Origin: Hydrangea macrophylla
Taxonomy: Eukaryota; Streptophyta; Magnoliopsida; Cornales; Hydrangeaceae
Reading direction: 5' to 3'
Length of the DNA stretch: 64,000 nt
Assembly: GCA_033977485.1 (NCBI GenBank)
Contig: CM066982.1
Location: 13,631,218 to 13,695,217, forward strand
The notes beneath the pieces were generated by a model. That model worked only from the letters and a program-made list of their open reading frames with translations. It did no database searches and was not told the DNA's origin. The position numbers and the translations under genes are program-made. How positions within the stretch are numbered: position 1 is the stretch's first letter; each line of letters begins with the position of its first letter. Positions 20,616 through 32,716 of this stretch are shown piece by piece.

Positions 20616-23546
20616 GGGCGGTGGACTAGAGGGTTGCATTTTGTGTGTGTGTGTGTGTGTATTTCTTTTTTTGTAGGAAGAGGATGGTATGTTTCAGGGA
20701 AGTGTATATTGTGGTTGGTAAGCATTGTGTGTGTGTATGTGTGTGTGTATTTCTTTTTCGGTATGAAGAGGAGGATATGTTTCAGCCTTTCAGGGAAGTG
20801 TATATATTGGTTGGTAAGTGGTGGGTGGAAGATATCAAACCACACCAATTGTGGGAGGGGAAGTTCTCCAACTTGGATAGGACCGTGTTGATCTTGAGCC
20901 TTCAGGATGATTCTCTTTAAATTATTTTCCCTCTTACTATCCCTTGAAACATCATCTTTAACTTTTCATTGAGTGCTTACTTGTTTTCTTGTAACTATAT
21001 CGTAGTCAGCCATCGTTTGAATAAGTTGGTTAAATACTGCTCTCTTTCATTAGGTTTCTTTGCAAGTATTTTTATAGTATTATTTTTCAAACAGTGCAAC
21101 CTCTGTTCTATGTGCAGCAACGATCCACAACAAAGGTAACATTTCCTCTGGTTTGGACAAACACCTGCTGCAGCCATCCGCTCTACCGTGAATCAGAGCT
21201 TATTGACGAGAACTCCCTTGGTATAAATTTCCAACAATAGTACATTTCCCTTCATTTGATTTTGACGAAAAACAGTTTCGATTTTTTTTTCTCAGCATTT
21301 TCCAGTGTTTGGTTTCCCGTAATTTGTTTTACAAAGATTTTTAGGAAAACGTAAGTAGCTTAAAATGATGAAAATGATTTACGATTTTTTTTTCCCGATA
21401 GTCATTTTCGGAATAGTACATAGAGACGAAAAAGCCAATTAGTTAACATGTACATATACTAAACTAGCAGTATACCTGATATGTTTATATGCACATATTT
21501 GTGTAGATATGTACACATGTACATATCTATATACATACCTGTATAAATGCAGGGTTTTAAAAGGCGTGCTTTTTTGCACCTTGAGGCTCCCCTCATGGCG
21601 AGGCGAGGTAAAAATGCCTCAAGGCTCTGTAATTTTAGCCATGGTCCTACAAGACTGTCACTTTTTCCCCGAGTCATAGAGTATAAAGTAAAAGGCTCGC
21701 CTTTAACACCTTTTAAGCTGAGGCCTATGTAGCACGGACACGGATACGACACTGACACTGCAACGAATTCCTACAAAATTGCACGTCGACACCTTATAAA
21801 AAGTGTCCGCAAAGTGTCATGTCCCTGTGTCGGAGACAACACGTTATCTTCTTAGAAGTGTATGTGCTTCCTAGGCTGAGGCTGTCGCTTTTTGTCACTA
21901 CCAGGAAATTACAGACTTGCCATTTTTGTAAGGGCTTTGAAGGCATCATCCAATAATTGATACATTGGATGAAGATGATGATTTGAATGAGGAAGACTTA
22001 ATGTGATGTGCTTGTATTGTTCCTTTGTGATTTGATATTTACTTACCTTGGAAATGGCTTGCATGAATTTTACTATCTTGGTTGGTTAATTTTAGACATT
22101 TTTATTGTTTGTGGTGTTAAATATTTTCTCTGTTTTTTTAGTTGCTGATTCCATTTTTTTAATATATTATTTATTTATTTATTTAGACTTTTTTTTAATC
22201 ATAAAACTAAAGAACGGTCACGCCTCGCCTCCAGGGTGGTGAAACCCCTCACTTCGCACTTTCGCCTTTCAAAACATTGCTTATAGTTATAACTTTATAT
22301 GTGCATGTTATTTTGACATATGTATTAATATTTTCAAGCTGATAATAAAATATTAGCCCCGATCGAATTGAGTAAAAGTGCTTTATTTTTGTTAATTGTG
22401 AAATATTTTTCAAGTGTCAAGTTGTCATCCAAACACTGGAAGATGAGAAGAAAATGTTATTTCCATGTAAAATGTTCTCTCCTTTTTTTTTTTTTTCTGC
22501 ATTCGAAGAACAATTAATTGTTTCACCAGGACATGTTCTCACGTAACTTTGTTCTATTACAAACCAGGAGTGAGGAATGCTGCACAAAGGAAGCTTTTGG
22601 ACGAACTGGGTATTCCTGCTGAAGATGTGCCCGTTGATCAGTTCGTTCCATTGGGTCGCATGCTGTATAAGGCACCTTCTGATGGGAAGTGGGGAGAGCA
22701 TGAACGTAATAATTCTCACTTTTGTACATATCAAATTTTATTTTAGCTTGTAAGCATGGTTGGCTGCTTGCTTTCAATTCTTGCATGTCAAGACTAGATT
22801 TCACTTGTATATGTGTACTAAAATAAACGACTGCCCTTGAATTTTTAAAAATTATTTGGCCTATCCTGTCAGAGATAACGGCACTGACTTTTGCATATAA
22901 AAGTACCGATCTTCCCTTGAAGTGAAATATGTTTTTTAAGCTAAAAAGTCGATACATTGTTAAAAACTTGAACTATGTTTTCTCTTAAGATATGCCCTTA
23001 AGACATATATGGGAAAAAAAAAGAAGTTACTTTAGGAGAACTTTTATTTCTTTTTGGCTTTGGTAAGGGTAAATCAGTCATTTTAGAAAATTTTTTAAAA
23101 GGTGAATTGTAAGTTGACTAGCCGAAGGGAGGTTAAATACAATCCTAAAGAGAGGTTGGCGTAATTTTTGGAAGTATGTGGAAGGTCCCTGTATTTATCA
23201 AATACCTTGAGGGAAGTCGATGTAATTTACTCTATATAGTACTATATATATATATTTATTTATTTACCCTCCTTTTCTGGTCTACTTTGCAGTTGACTAC
23301 TTGCTCTTCATTGTTCGGGATGTTAATGTGAATCCGAACCCCGATGAAGTTGCGGACATCAAATACGTGAACCGTGATGAGTTGAAAGAGCTGTTGAGAA
23401 AAGCAGATGCTGGTGAGGGGGGTCTGAAGCTCTCTCCCTGGTTCAGACTAGTTGTGGACAACTTTCTGTTCAAGTGGTGGGATCATGTCGAGAAAGGGAC
23501 TATCCCGGAAGCCGCTGATATGAAAACCATTCACAAGTTGACTTGA
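15082..23546 (+). CDS. IDI: Isopentenyl-diphosphate delta-isomerase, dual-targeted (303 aa)
   Basis: It interconverts IPP and DMAPP, the starter of isoprenoid synthesis. Coding exons: 15082-15350, 17331-17386, 19752-19843, 21118-21220, 22568-22705, 23293-23546. All introns are GT-AG and the 912-nt CDS stays in frame. The protein shows the type I isomerase (Nudix-like) signature: [29 protein letters not shown] (the second Cys, about residue 157, aligns with the catalytic Cys) and WGEHELDY. It ends DMKTIHKLT. Residues 1-68 are Ser/Thr-rich without acidic residues, like a plastid or mitochondrial presequence. Met69 (15286, context CCGCCATGGG) fits a plant consensus better than the first ATG (GGAAATGAA). 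Known plant IDI genes use such alternative starts to make plastid/mitochondrial and cytosolic/peroxisomal forms, and I infer the same here. Confidence 0.95.
15351..17330 (+). other. IDI intron 1 with microsatellites
   Basis: This 1980-bp intron opens GTCAG and closes TTTACAG. It contains a TG repeat at about 15367-15391, a TC repeat at about 15484-15512 and a TA repeat near 15807-15825. ORF-like stretches at 15440-16150 and 16464-16682 have no recognisable domain and I do not call them genes. Confidence 0.8.
17985..18111. repeat. Inverted repeat in IDI intron 2
   Basis: Arms from GCATGCTAACGTTGTGG and its partner CCACAACATTACCATGC enclose GTTTTTGTTT-type A/T runs, giving arms of about 54 bp with few mismatches around a 15-bp centre. 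It is probably a MITE. Confidence 0.55.
19333..19505 (+). mobile_element. tRNA-derived SINE in IDI intron 2
   Basis: The head has an A-box-like GTGTGGCCGAATGATTAGG and a B box AGTTCGAGTCC at RNA polymerase III promoter spacing. An unrelated body with GGGGCCAACCGCCCGGGGTA follows, and the unit ends TTTCTCGTCACAAAAAAG. The size (about 170 bp) and layout fit plant SINEs. I could not identify a target duplication with confidence. Confidence 0.6.
20566..20830 (+). repeat. 49-base G tract and tandem duplication in IDI intron 3
   Basis: An uninterrupted run of about 49 G (20566-20614) is followed by TG microsatellites and two copies of a unit of about 90 bp (about 20645-20735 and 20736-20825). Each copy carries GAAGAGGA, TATGTTTCAG and GGGAAGTGTATAT. 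The tract sits in the sense strand of the pre-mRNA and could form G-quadruplexes. Its length may be assembly-uncertain. Confidence 0.75.
21552..22281. mobile_element. Putative MULE-like MITE in IDI intron 4
   Basis: Ends AGGGTTTTAAAAGGCG and CGCCTTTCAAAACATTGC are imperfect inverted repeats. The subterminal parts are rich in GCCTCAAGGC/GAGGCG words. A block near 21730-21840 (CACGGACACGGATACG, then GTGTCGG) looks like a second repeat. I did not find a clear target duplication. Confidence 0.45.
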
Positions 23547-23790
23547 GGACACCGGTCTTCTTCGGGATCTCTCATTTGTTTCTGATCAATAACTTTGGGA
23601 TTCGCATTTCCGAAGATTCGCAGCTACGCGTGCATGTAAGCAAGTTCATGTCATTACGTAATTTGGTTCTGTTTCTGTCCAAAGACAAATTTTCATTATC
23701 TGTTTTTGTAAAAGCAAATTTTATTTTGAATGTGTGGCGTTTGTTATTTAGATTTGGCTTTTATGGTTCGGGAGAATTCAATAAATGTCA
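23547..23790 (+). other. IDI 3' UTR with poly(A) signal
   Basis: The region downstream of the TGA carries AATAAA at 23780-23785 and another CAATAAAAG near 23836. I place the transcript end here by inference only. Confidence 0.5.
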
Positions 23791-24163
23791 TCGGAGTTTT
23801 TAACTTTAGATTTGGCTTTCCATTTTAGAGTCCTCAATAAAAGATCTATAAGTTCATATTTGTGTCATCGCTAAGTGGAGATTAATCATCAATTTTCTAT
23901 CTGCTACGACTTGGATCAGGGTGAGTACAGATTCTCTGAGGTGGTATATGGGAGTTTGATTTAAAGTTGGAGGAGCTTTCATTTTTACTGTTTAGATGCA
24001 AGGAAATGAAAGGAAGGGGAACGGAAAGAAAAAGGGGGACCAAGTAGGTCGTTTGCTTGTTTGGTAATTTTAGCAAGCTTTGTTAATGTTTGGTAGGTGT
24101 CTTTTATTGCATTATTTGGTAATTGTAGGCTTTGCTAATGTTTGGTTTATGTCTTTTATGGGA

Positions 24164-24340
24164 AATGCTAGATGCACAACCAAATGCACAAACTGCTTAA
24201 AATTGTTGGACTTTGTGCTGAAAAGTCTGTACACACAAAAAGACAAAAAAAAGGGGTGTACAGTTTTTTCAGCACGATGTCCAATAATTTTAAGCTGGTT
24301 GTGCATGTAGTTGTGTATTTTTGTTGTGCATCTAGCATTA
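24164..24340. mobile_element. MITE with GCTAGATGCACAA ends
   Basis: AATGCTAGATGCACAAC on the left mirrors GTTGTGCATCTAGCATT on the right. The arms continue with TTGTTGGAC, TGTGCTGAAAA and their complements. The second family member is at 48111-48307. Confidence 0.75.
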
Positions 24341-24454
24341 CTCGTCTTTTATTGCATAGAAGTCTATGGCCTATCTGAAACAACTATTAAAACGACTTGT
24401 TTGAGTGGGATTTCCGTGATGCACGCATAATGCTATGTGTGCACCATAAGTGGA

Positions 24455-24469
<15 letters not shown>

Positions 24470-24494
<25 letters not shown>

Positions 24495-24503
24495 CCATTG
24501 GAT

Positions 24504-24538
<35 letters not shown>
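24470..24538 (+). repeat. TG/GA microsatellite with duplicated CCATTGGATCAA unit
   Basis: A TG run leads into a GA run. CCATTGGATCAA follows twice, each time after a GA tract. It is simple-sequence DNA with no gene. Confidence 0.7.
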
Positions 24539-24539
<1 letters not shown>

Positions 24540-24954
24540 ATTGGATCAAAAAATAATTAGGAGTTTTTTTTGTGACATTGGTTACAATATTTGTGATGAG
24601 TTTTTTTTAGCATGCCACGAAGTGACATTGGTGGCCTGTATACATGCTCAAAAAAAAGTTTTCCAAAAAAGAATATTTGTGATCCATTATAATTTTGACG
24701 TGCTAGTTATAATTTTTTGTCACATTGGTTACATTTTTCGTGATAAGTCATGATTTTTTTTCACAGTGGTTACAAAACCACTTTGTTACATTTTTCTTCC
24801 TTTTTTTTGGTCAGGGTGGTTAAATTTTTCTGACACATTGGTTACAATATTTGTGATTAGTTCATGATGTTTAGTGAGGTGGTTACAAATTTTTTTTGTC
24901 ACATATCTATTAGCATTTATGTGCATTTAATGCGCTTTTACATGTAGTTCTCGT

Positions 24955-25112
24955 AGGGTAAGTCTACAGCTTCTCATATGAGAAGGCAAGTTTTAACCGT
25001 TGGATGAGCATCTGGCAATAAATGCAAGATTATTGGGAATTTTATGGCCAGATGCTCATACAATGTTAAGCTCACATTCTCATATAAGAAACTTCTCACA
25101 ATAGGCTTACCC
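24955..25112. mobile_element. Palindromic MITE (GGGTAAG ends)
   Basis: GGGTAAGTCTA on the left pairs with AATAGGCTTACCC on the right, with inner complementary blocks CTTCTCATATGAGAAG and GAGCATCTGGC/GCCAGATGCTC. Confidence 0.65.
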
Positions 25113-25347
25113 ATTCTCTTATAGCCACCCATTCCCTTTTCTTTCTCTTACGGGCACTATGCACGTAAAACCACCTACATGCATGGTAAATTTTTTTAAT
25201 TTGAGAATGTGTAAAAGAATAGGTTCAATCAAAGCTCACTTTAGTTTTTGTGAGAACCAAGAAAATGTTAGTTTAATAAAAGAACTACGTACGTATAAGA
25301 GAGTTAATTGGGCACACATACCTACCTGTGCAAGAAATTAACATTAA

Positions 25348-26045
25348 CCCTATTCCCATCACATTTTTTTGCTATTTACACTACTTTTTCTTTGTTTTAA
25401 TAGTTTTTAAACACTAAAATTATTTACTCTTAGAAAAATATATTCTTTTGATATACCCAAAATACCCTTTAAAAGCCAATTAGGGCTTGTAAATTTTATT
25501 TCACGCACAATTCATAGTTGCTCGTCTCTTCCAAGTGAGCGACTCGCACCGGACTTTTTGGTACACTTCATCAAATTTCTAATAAAAGTGATTGTTCAAA
25601 AAAAAAAGTAATCAATAAATCGATACATAAACAATTGGCCAACTTGATGGTCAATTATAATTTTGAATATATGGACACTTTGTTTGCCACTTTGAATATT
25701 TCTAGTTTGATGTATCCTGTATTCACATTCCTTTTTGCTCATTTTTTGAATGTATTCACATTCCTTTTTGTTGATTTTTTGAATTACAGAGATAATTATG
25801 AATTGGAAAGAAATTGAGGAATTGATGAATGAAACTTTACCACATAGTGAACATGTACATAATAAAGGACTGTAACTGTCATTTGAACAATTTTAAAGCA
25901 AAAGACACTGATTGGTTTTTAAAGGGTATTTTGGATATATCAAAAGAGTATAATTTTATAAGAAAGTAAATAATTTTAATATTTAAAAACCATTAACATA
26001 AAGCAAAAGTGGTGTAATTAGCTAAAAATGTGGTGGGAATAGCCC
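25348..26045. mobile_element. Foldback element with long terminal inverted repeats
   Basis: The first 150 bp or so (CTATTCCCATCACATTTTTTT through CAAAATACCCTTT) are matched in reverse complement by the last 150 bp (AAAGGGTATTTTGGATAT through ATGTGGTGGGAATAG). The internal segment has no recognisable coding potential. Several substitutions between the arms show it is not recent. Confidence 0.7.
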
Positions 26046-26549
26046 AAGCGCTGCTTTCACTTTTATTTGATTATTGTTATAACCAACATAGAAAGAAACT
26101 ATACAAGCTGATTAGATCTAACAAAGATTTCGACAATGAAAAATATAAAAATCTATTTTCTTTTGATTCACAAAGCCAATCTAAGCTCCAAACATGCCCT
26201 TAATGGTTGGAGTTTCTCTAATGGTGCATCAAAATAATTAAAATATTGAAATGCCAACTCACTTACCATCCATAGTTGGAGAGTTCTTATGACAGAGAAT
26301 CTAATATATCTTTCTATATATCTTTCTATATATGAAAGTCGAAGATTTGTATTTTGCCACGTGTCATTTTCTATAAAATTTTTAGTATTTAAAAAAAAAA
26401 AATTTAACATATTTAATAGATAAACATATCTCAGGTACGTGTCAAACTCAAACCTTATTTTATAAACCAAGATCACGCAATCTCTCTCCTCTAAATACGT
26501 CCTCTATATCCTCCCCTCTCACTCAAATAACTCGCCTCTAAAATCAGGC

Positions 26550-26592
<43 letters not shown>

Positions 26593-28024
26593 CCAAAGAT
26601 CACGCACATTTATTTTCAAAAAATTTATCTACTTACCCCAGTGGCATTTTTTGCATTCAAATCTTTTTTTTTTTTGCATCCATCAAGAAGAGGGAGACAT
26701 GGCTCAAATTTGGGTTGAAGAAAAGCTGCAAGAAGCAGGGTTTAACAATTTATTATTATTATTATTATTATTATTTTTGGTCTCTATCTTAATTACAAAG
26801 CTGGTAGGTTGCTAAGAAAATGGGGGTAAGTGTGTAAGCTAAAGAAGCATGTGCAAGTAATTTCAAATTCTAAAGCTTCCCTTGGACTATTTGGGGGCTT
26901 TTTTTTTTTTCCTTATATTACAGGATAAACTTTCCAAAGAGAAGAAGGATTCAAATCAGCTATTTATTCAAAACGTATTTTTGGTTGTTGCAAATTTAGC
27001 CCTTTGGAGACCTTGCTGATTGAAACTTCAGTTTTGGTTGCAAATTAATGTAGTCTTTCAAAACTTCAGTTTTAGTTGCAATGCTATCTGTTTAGATATG
27101 ATTACAAAATTAAAAGTCATGTCAAATTTAGCTCAAAATATAGCATTGCCATAATTTGCTACATCATTGGTGTAACATTAAAAATATTTTTTTAGATGAT
27201 AATGCTATAGTTTGAAGGTATAGCTTTTTCATAGGAGATGCTTTTGTGGTTGCTTATTGTCACATGAGTGGATGATTGCTCTTCCATGCATTGCTTGCCC
27301 ACCATTACTATTTTAACACTATTTTAATTTTAACACGTGTTCTATTTATTTATATTTTATAAATATAATTAGTAAATGAGATATGAATTAGACACATGCC
27401 AAATGACAATTATAGGTTAACAGTGAGTTTTAAAAAAATGGGTGAGCAAAATACATTCATTCTTGTAAGTGCAATGATAAGGGGATGAGTTGGTACTGAG
27501 TCTCCCGTTACCAATTCCTACTCCGTCTCGGTCTCGTTTAAATAAATAAATTTCAATGTAAAGTACACAATACCACTATAAAGAAAAATCATATATTGTA
27601 ACCACTAAGTTTACGAACATTCAACAATAGTGTCATACAGTCTAATATCAAACAGTGAAAAAATATCATGGAGTAATTTTTACAAATATGCTAAAGGAAT
27701 AAAATCTATCACAAAATTAAAGATATAATTATAACACAAAATCTTTCAAACAAACATTAGTTCAAAGGTATTATACTGGTAAATGTAGAATTATACTCGA
27801 GGCAGGACGAGTTTTGGTGGAGTGTTTTTAAAAGTACTACCTCCCCTACTTTTATAAGATTTTTTATTTTTAACTACCAAATTCTTCATACTTTTACTGT
27901 ACTTTCTTCAACACTGTTCCATTAGAAGTGGAGGGCGGGGGAATTTTTAGACTATTTTTGCTTATCCAATTTTGTTTATTTATGACCACTATTTTGACAT
28001 GTGTTCCATTTAAAATCCTATTCC
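26046..28024. other. Intergenic, AT-rich, no gene recognised
   Basis: Simple repeats include a CT run near 26551-26590 and an ATT run near 26750-26775. CTATATATCTTT is duplicated near 26310-26330. I found no coding signature on either strand. Confidence 0.6.
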
Positions 28025-28471
28025 GTAATTACTCTCTTCGTCCCAAATTGTTTGGTATTTTTGGGAAATTCAACTTTTTAAGGAAACATAATGATTATAC
28101 TTTTATCAAACTTTTATACTCCAATTTTTCAAGTTTGCCCCTCATAAATGCATTAAGATTAGTTAAATGTGTGAAAAAAGAAATGACAAAACAATAAAGA
28201 TTCAAATTTTATTGTGTTGACTTTTCAACATGGACTAACATTATGGGACAGCCCAAAATAGAAAGAGTGCCCAGCAATTTGGGTTGAGTTCACATTTGGA
28301 AACTCAACTTATTAAGGGGACAAAAAGAATCTACACCTACTTTCCACAATTACCCTTAATCATTACAATAATTTTTTTAGTTTTGTCTCGGTGTAGATTT
28401 TAAGGAATGATAGTTTTGGAAAATAAGTAAAAATTGTATACCAATTTAGGAAAATATATACTAGTTTTGGG
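28025..28471. mobile_element. Two abutting decayed MITEs
   Basis: 28025-28280 begins CTCTTCGTCCCAAATTG, typical of a common plant MITE end. 28284-28471 (TGAGTTCACATTTGG, CTCAACTTATTAAG) is the reverse complement of the element at 47423-47690. Its right end is cut by the hAT element starting at 28472, which makes the hAT insertion the younger event. Confidence 0.5.
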
Positions 28472-28537
28472 TAGGGATGGCAATGGGGCGGGTTTTCCGG
28501 GTTCCCCGTCCCGCCCCGCCCCTAATAGGTAGGGTAT

Positions 28538-28571
<34 letters not shown>

Positions 28572-28916
28572 CTTAATAGAGTTAGGGGCGGGTATGTGGG
28601 AACTTTTTAAAACCCGAGTCGGGGTCGGGGGTAGGGTCGAAAAACACGAACCCGCCCCGAATATACTTGTATTTACATTATTACCCCTAAATATTTATGT
28701 GTATTACCATTTACCCTGCTAGTATAAATACCAAACAAAATTTGAGGGCTTTCATATTTCTCATTCTCACATCACTGAAGACATTCGGCGCCTCTCAAGT
28801 CTCAACTCTCAAGTTCTCAAATCTCAACCCTCTTCTCAGATGATCAGAAGATTCAGATCTTTCACCTTTCTCCTCTGACCCTCAAGACTCATCAGTCATC
28901 AGATCTGTCTCTCAAG
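28472..28916 (+). mobile_element. 5' end of a large hAT element with promoter-like region
   Basis: It starts TAGGGATGGCAATGGGGCGGG, the same terminus as the element at 13579, followed by GC-rich subterminal repeats and a 32-base G tract (28540-28571). From 28714 it departs from the short element: a TATAAATA box (28723-28730), a CT-rich leader and a splice-donor-like CTCAAG/GTAAG at 28916. This fits the promoter and first exon of a formerly autonomous copy. I found no transposase downstream and no matching right end, so the element is truncated or the rest has decayed. Confidence 0.55.
28723..28730 (+). promoter_or_regulatory. TATA box, probably of the hAT element
   Basis: TATAAATA is followed about 30 bp downstream by a CT-rich leader (CTCATTCTCACATCACTG). 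Its position just inside the hAT subterminal region favours a transposase promoter. A host promoter captured by chance cannot be excluded. Confidence 0.45.
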
Positions 28917-30899
28917 GTAAGATTCAAAATGATCTTTCATATTTTAGATTTTGACCTTCAAAAAAACCCTAACTAAATCAACTATGAAGTATGAAGTCTA
29001 TGATCTGCGATTGTGACTTTGTGAGTTGACAAATCTGTGTTTGTATGTGCGAATCTGCGATTGTGTTTGTGTGATTGTGTGATTGTGTACATGAGCCATG
29101 ACTGCGAGTGTGTGCGTGAGTGTGTGCGTGAGTGGAGGTTAGCCTCTCTCAGTCAATTCGCTAATTTTTTTTTTCTTTCTTCTTAGGCATAATATCACTT
29201 TCAATCTCAATTTTCTTTCTTGTTTATTTATTTATTCTGTGAGTGATACTGATACTTATCGGTTGGGGATAATTTTGTGTTTCGTAAGGAACCATTCTTT
29301 CCTTTTACGGAACCGTTTGGTTTTATTCTGTGAAGAATTGTGTAGCATTTTTGTTCTATATAGGAATTTTTGAGTTTTTTTAAAAAATAAAATAAAATAA
29401 ATATGTTATTCATGGGGGGGTGGGTGTCTTGTGATTTCATTCCCTTGTTAGTCAAACCGAATTTCAGGACCACTTATTATCAAAACTTTTTGTGTAGAAC
29501 CTATTCATAAATAGCACTAATTTCATTCCCTTGCTAGTCAATTCGAATTTTAGGACCTCTTATTATTAAAACATTGTGGGATATCAATCCTGGACAGAGG
29601 ACAGAGCATGTTTAAATAAATTTGTGAAATCCTCAATGATTTACCCCTTTTAGTGCTAATTACTGATTCTATCTCTTTGAAATGTTTGAGATTCGTGTCT
29701 TAAATCGTATACACTTAGTCAGATTGTTTTTTTTTTTTTTCACTACTTTTTGGATGATTATGATCTTCGGTTTGTATTTCGTTGTGAATCAGTTCGAAAC
29801 TTTTATTTTTATTGTGTAAATCATATCATCTGAATGAATGTTGATCTGATTGCTTAGTTTTGAATCTATCAAGTTCTATAACTACATTTTGTATTGGATT
29901 GATTTCTTATCTTCTGTTTTTTTTTTCCTCGGAAAACTGGTTAATTAATCGAAAAAAGTTGATTTCTTATCTTAGACTTATCTTACACGCCTAAAAGAGT
30001 ATTTGTAGGGTCTGCTTTGATGCAATTTGTGAAGATATGCTTTCAGGTTTTGTGAAAAAATTTATAAGAAAAGGACTGACGGGGAACACATCTGATGCCT
30101 TGAATTTGTAAAAATTTTCCACCAAAAAAAATTAAACACATCTGAAGGGAAACCCATCTGATGTCTTGAATTGGAAAAAAATAATAATAATAATAATAAC
30201 AGAAAGGGAACTACTGTATGCACTCCTCGGATTACTGAATGATGATACAGTTAATACCACATGCTTTGCTTTAGGAGTGGTACCATAGAGTGCATTTAGT
30301 AACTTTTGGAGTGGGCGAATAACATTTCCCCAAAAAAAAAAATTTTTGTAAAAAAAGAAAATCAAATGGTTGAAAAAGAACTCAAAGTTACAGAACAAAA
30401 TTAAACCAGGATGTCAACAAAGGCTGACACCAAGGTCTTTAATTTGTCTCTAAATAAAGCAAGGAGGTAGTAGAAGAAATGAGAAGCAAATAAATATAGT
30501 TTTTTCTTTTTAATATTTTTTTTTCTTTCACACAACTGTTTATGCAGGCCACAAATATGTTAGAACTTATTTAAGATTTATGTTACAACAGCTAATTGAA
30601 CTAGTTCTTTTAGTTGGAGATAAGTGGTACTCCGTAATTATTATTTTTTATAGATGTATTGTGCTTAGACTAATTTCATTTTCACCTATTTCCTCCCACA
30701 ACTATCAGTGGTTTCTACATGAACCCAGTTGATTGATTGACTGACATATTAAGAATTATTTAACAGCTGACCAAACTGGTTTATGAGTTTAAGATAACTG
30801 GTAAAGAATTTATTTTTTAGCTCTTCAGAGCTTAGACTAATTTCTTTTTTCACCTATTTACTATAGTATTTTATTTTTATTTTATTTACTATAGTATTT
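28917..30899. other. Gene-free stretch between the hAT 5' end and the LINE
   Basis: AT-rich sequence without recognisable domains. It contains TGTG/GAGTGTGTG patches (29030-29130), a GTCAATTCGAATTT block repeated at 29450 and 29537, and a decayed copy of the 14464 MITE (30205-30310). Confidence 0.5.
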
Positions 30900-32035
30900 T
30901 ATTTACTTAGAAGACTAATGGAAAAGTATAAAGAGAAGAAAAAAGATCTACATATGGTTTTTATTGATTTAGAGAAAGCTTATGATAGAGTGCCTAGAGA
31001 TTTAATTTGGCGTATGCTAGAGAAGAAATGAGTGACCAAGGGTTATATTGATGTGGTGAAGGATATGTATGAAGAAGCGGTTACTACAATTAGATCACCA
31101 GCCGGAGAAACAAGTGAATTCTCAATTACCGTAGGCCTGCACCAGGGGTCGGCCTTGAGCCCTTATTTGTTCGCCTTAATTATGGATGAATTGACTAGAC
31201 ACATTCAAGATGAGGTCCCATGGTGTATGTTGTTCGCAGATGATATTGTCTTGGTGATGAGACTAAAAGGGACTCAACACTAAACTAGAAGCTTTGAGAG
31301 AAGCACTGGAGACTAAGGGGCTAAAGATAAGTAGGGCGAAAACAGAATACACGGAATGTACTTTTAGCAACAGTGGAAGTAGAGACAACGAAGCAGTGAA
31401 GATCGAAGATCAGGAGATCCCAAAGAGGGAACACTTTCGCTATCTAGGTTCAATAATCAGTAGAGACGGAGAGATTGGTGATGACGTGACCCATAGAATT
31501 AAAGTGGGCTGGCTTAAGTGGAGGAGTGCTTCTGGAGTATTATGTGATCGGAGAATACCAGCAAAATTGAAAGGAAAATTTTATAGGACAGCTATTAGGC
31601 CAGTTATGCTCTACGGGACAGAGTGCTGGGCAACTAAGAAACAACACATTAGCAAAGTGAGTGTAGCAGAGATGAGGATGCTAAGATGGATATGTGGTAA
31701 GACTAGGAAAGATAGAATTAGAAATGAGTACATCCGAGAGACTGTAGGAGTGACACATATTGAGGATAAGTTGAGGGAGAATAGACTTAGATGGTTCGGT
31801 CATGTGCAAAGAAGAACTGTAGATGCACCTGTGTGAAAGAGTGATAAGATCGTAGTGCCTGGAATGGTTCGAGGGAGAGGCAGACCTAGACTGACTTGGG
31901 AATATGTAGTGCAACAAGATATGAATATATATAATTTAAATGAGCATATAGCTCTTGATTGTGCAGATTGGAGAAAAAGGATTCAGACAGCCGACCCCAA
32001 TTGATTGGGACACAAGGCTTGGTTTGGTTTGGTTT
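30900..32035 (+). pseudogene. 5'-truncated RTE-type LINE reverse transcriptase, decayed
   Basis: The translated pieces carry [33 protein letters not shown], the FADDIVL catalytic box, FRYLGSIISRDGEI, RPVMLYGTECW and a C-terminal RLRWFGHVQRR, in the order seen in plant RTE LINEs. Lesions: an in-frame TGA at about 31029, a frameshift near 31265 just after FADD, and a TGA at 31834. The 3' end has the conserved TTGATTGGGACACAAGGCTT followed by repeated TGGTTTGG. The endonuclease and N-terminal RT are missing, so it was 5'-truncated on insertion or later. Confidence 0.9.
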
Positions 32036-32314
32036 TCACAACTATTCATGGTTCCTGTATGAACCCGGTTGGTTGTTTGAGTCCTTAACAAGACATGTAG
32101 TTTATGATCATTTTGTGTGCATACGTTTGCTTGACTGCCTAGCTGCTTTTTCTCATTGTATGTCTGTTTAGCTTTTTTGAAAAGCACCTACTGCATCATT
32201 TCGTGCTTTATTTTATGGTGCTCTCTCTCTATTTGTCTAATTAATGTAACAAAGATGACCTCAACTATCTGTTTGGGCATTGGTCGGTTGTCAATTTAAC
32301 AACTCAATAGTTTG

Positions 32315-32352
32315 GTAAACCAAGTTAAACCAAGCCTTGTGTCCCAATCCAT
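32315..32352 (-). mobile_element. Short antisense RTE LINE 3' end
   Basis: AAACCAAGCCTTGTGTCCCAAT is the reverse complement of the LINE tail at about 32007-32031, preceded by AACCAAGTT-type tail repeats. It is an independent, extremely 5'-truncated insertion in the opposite orientation. Confidence 0.6.
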
Positions 32353-32716
32353 AGTTTGGTAACTTTAACAATAATATTTTTATGCAACATCATTTTCGTA
32401 CCTGATCTGAAACCTTTTACTTTTTTAAGATGATATTTGTCCCTACTCTATTCACCTCTGTTAGATTTATAGGATACCTTGAATCTCTTCGTACAGTGAC
32501 TGGTATGTATTGTTTGTAAGGGAGGACACAAGATTAATGAAAGGTGGGAAAAATTTCAATAATTGTTTGAGGTGAAACCTATAAAGAACTTAAGCTAATG
32601 AGTTGGTGTACAGAATGTAAAACTTGTTTAAGGTGAGTTTCTTTCTTTCTTTTTCTTATTTCCCACTCCCCTTTTCTTGAGAAGTATGTCTTGTTAGAAA
32701 TATATATATATATATT

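Noticed and set aside
20448..20920. Poly-Pro and poly-Gly ORFs near 20.5 kb
   Set aside because: They come from the G homopolymer and adjacent TG repeats inside IDI intron 3.
22229..22280. Functional gene fragment around CGCCTCGCCTCC
   Set aside because: It is the subterminal repeat of the MITE-like element in IDI intron 4.
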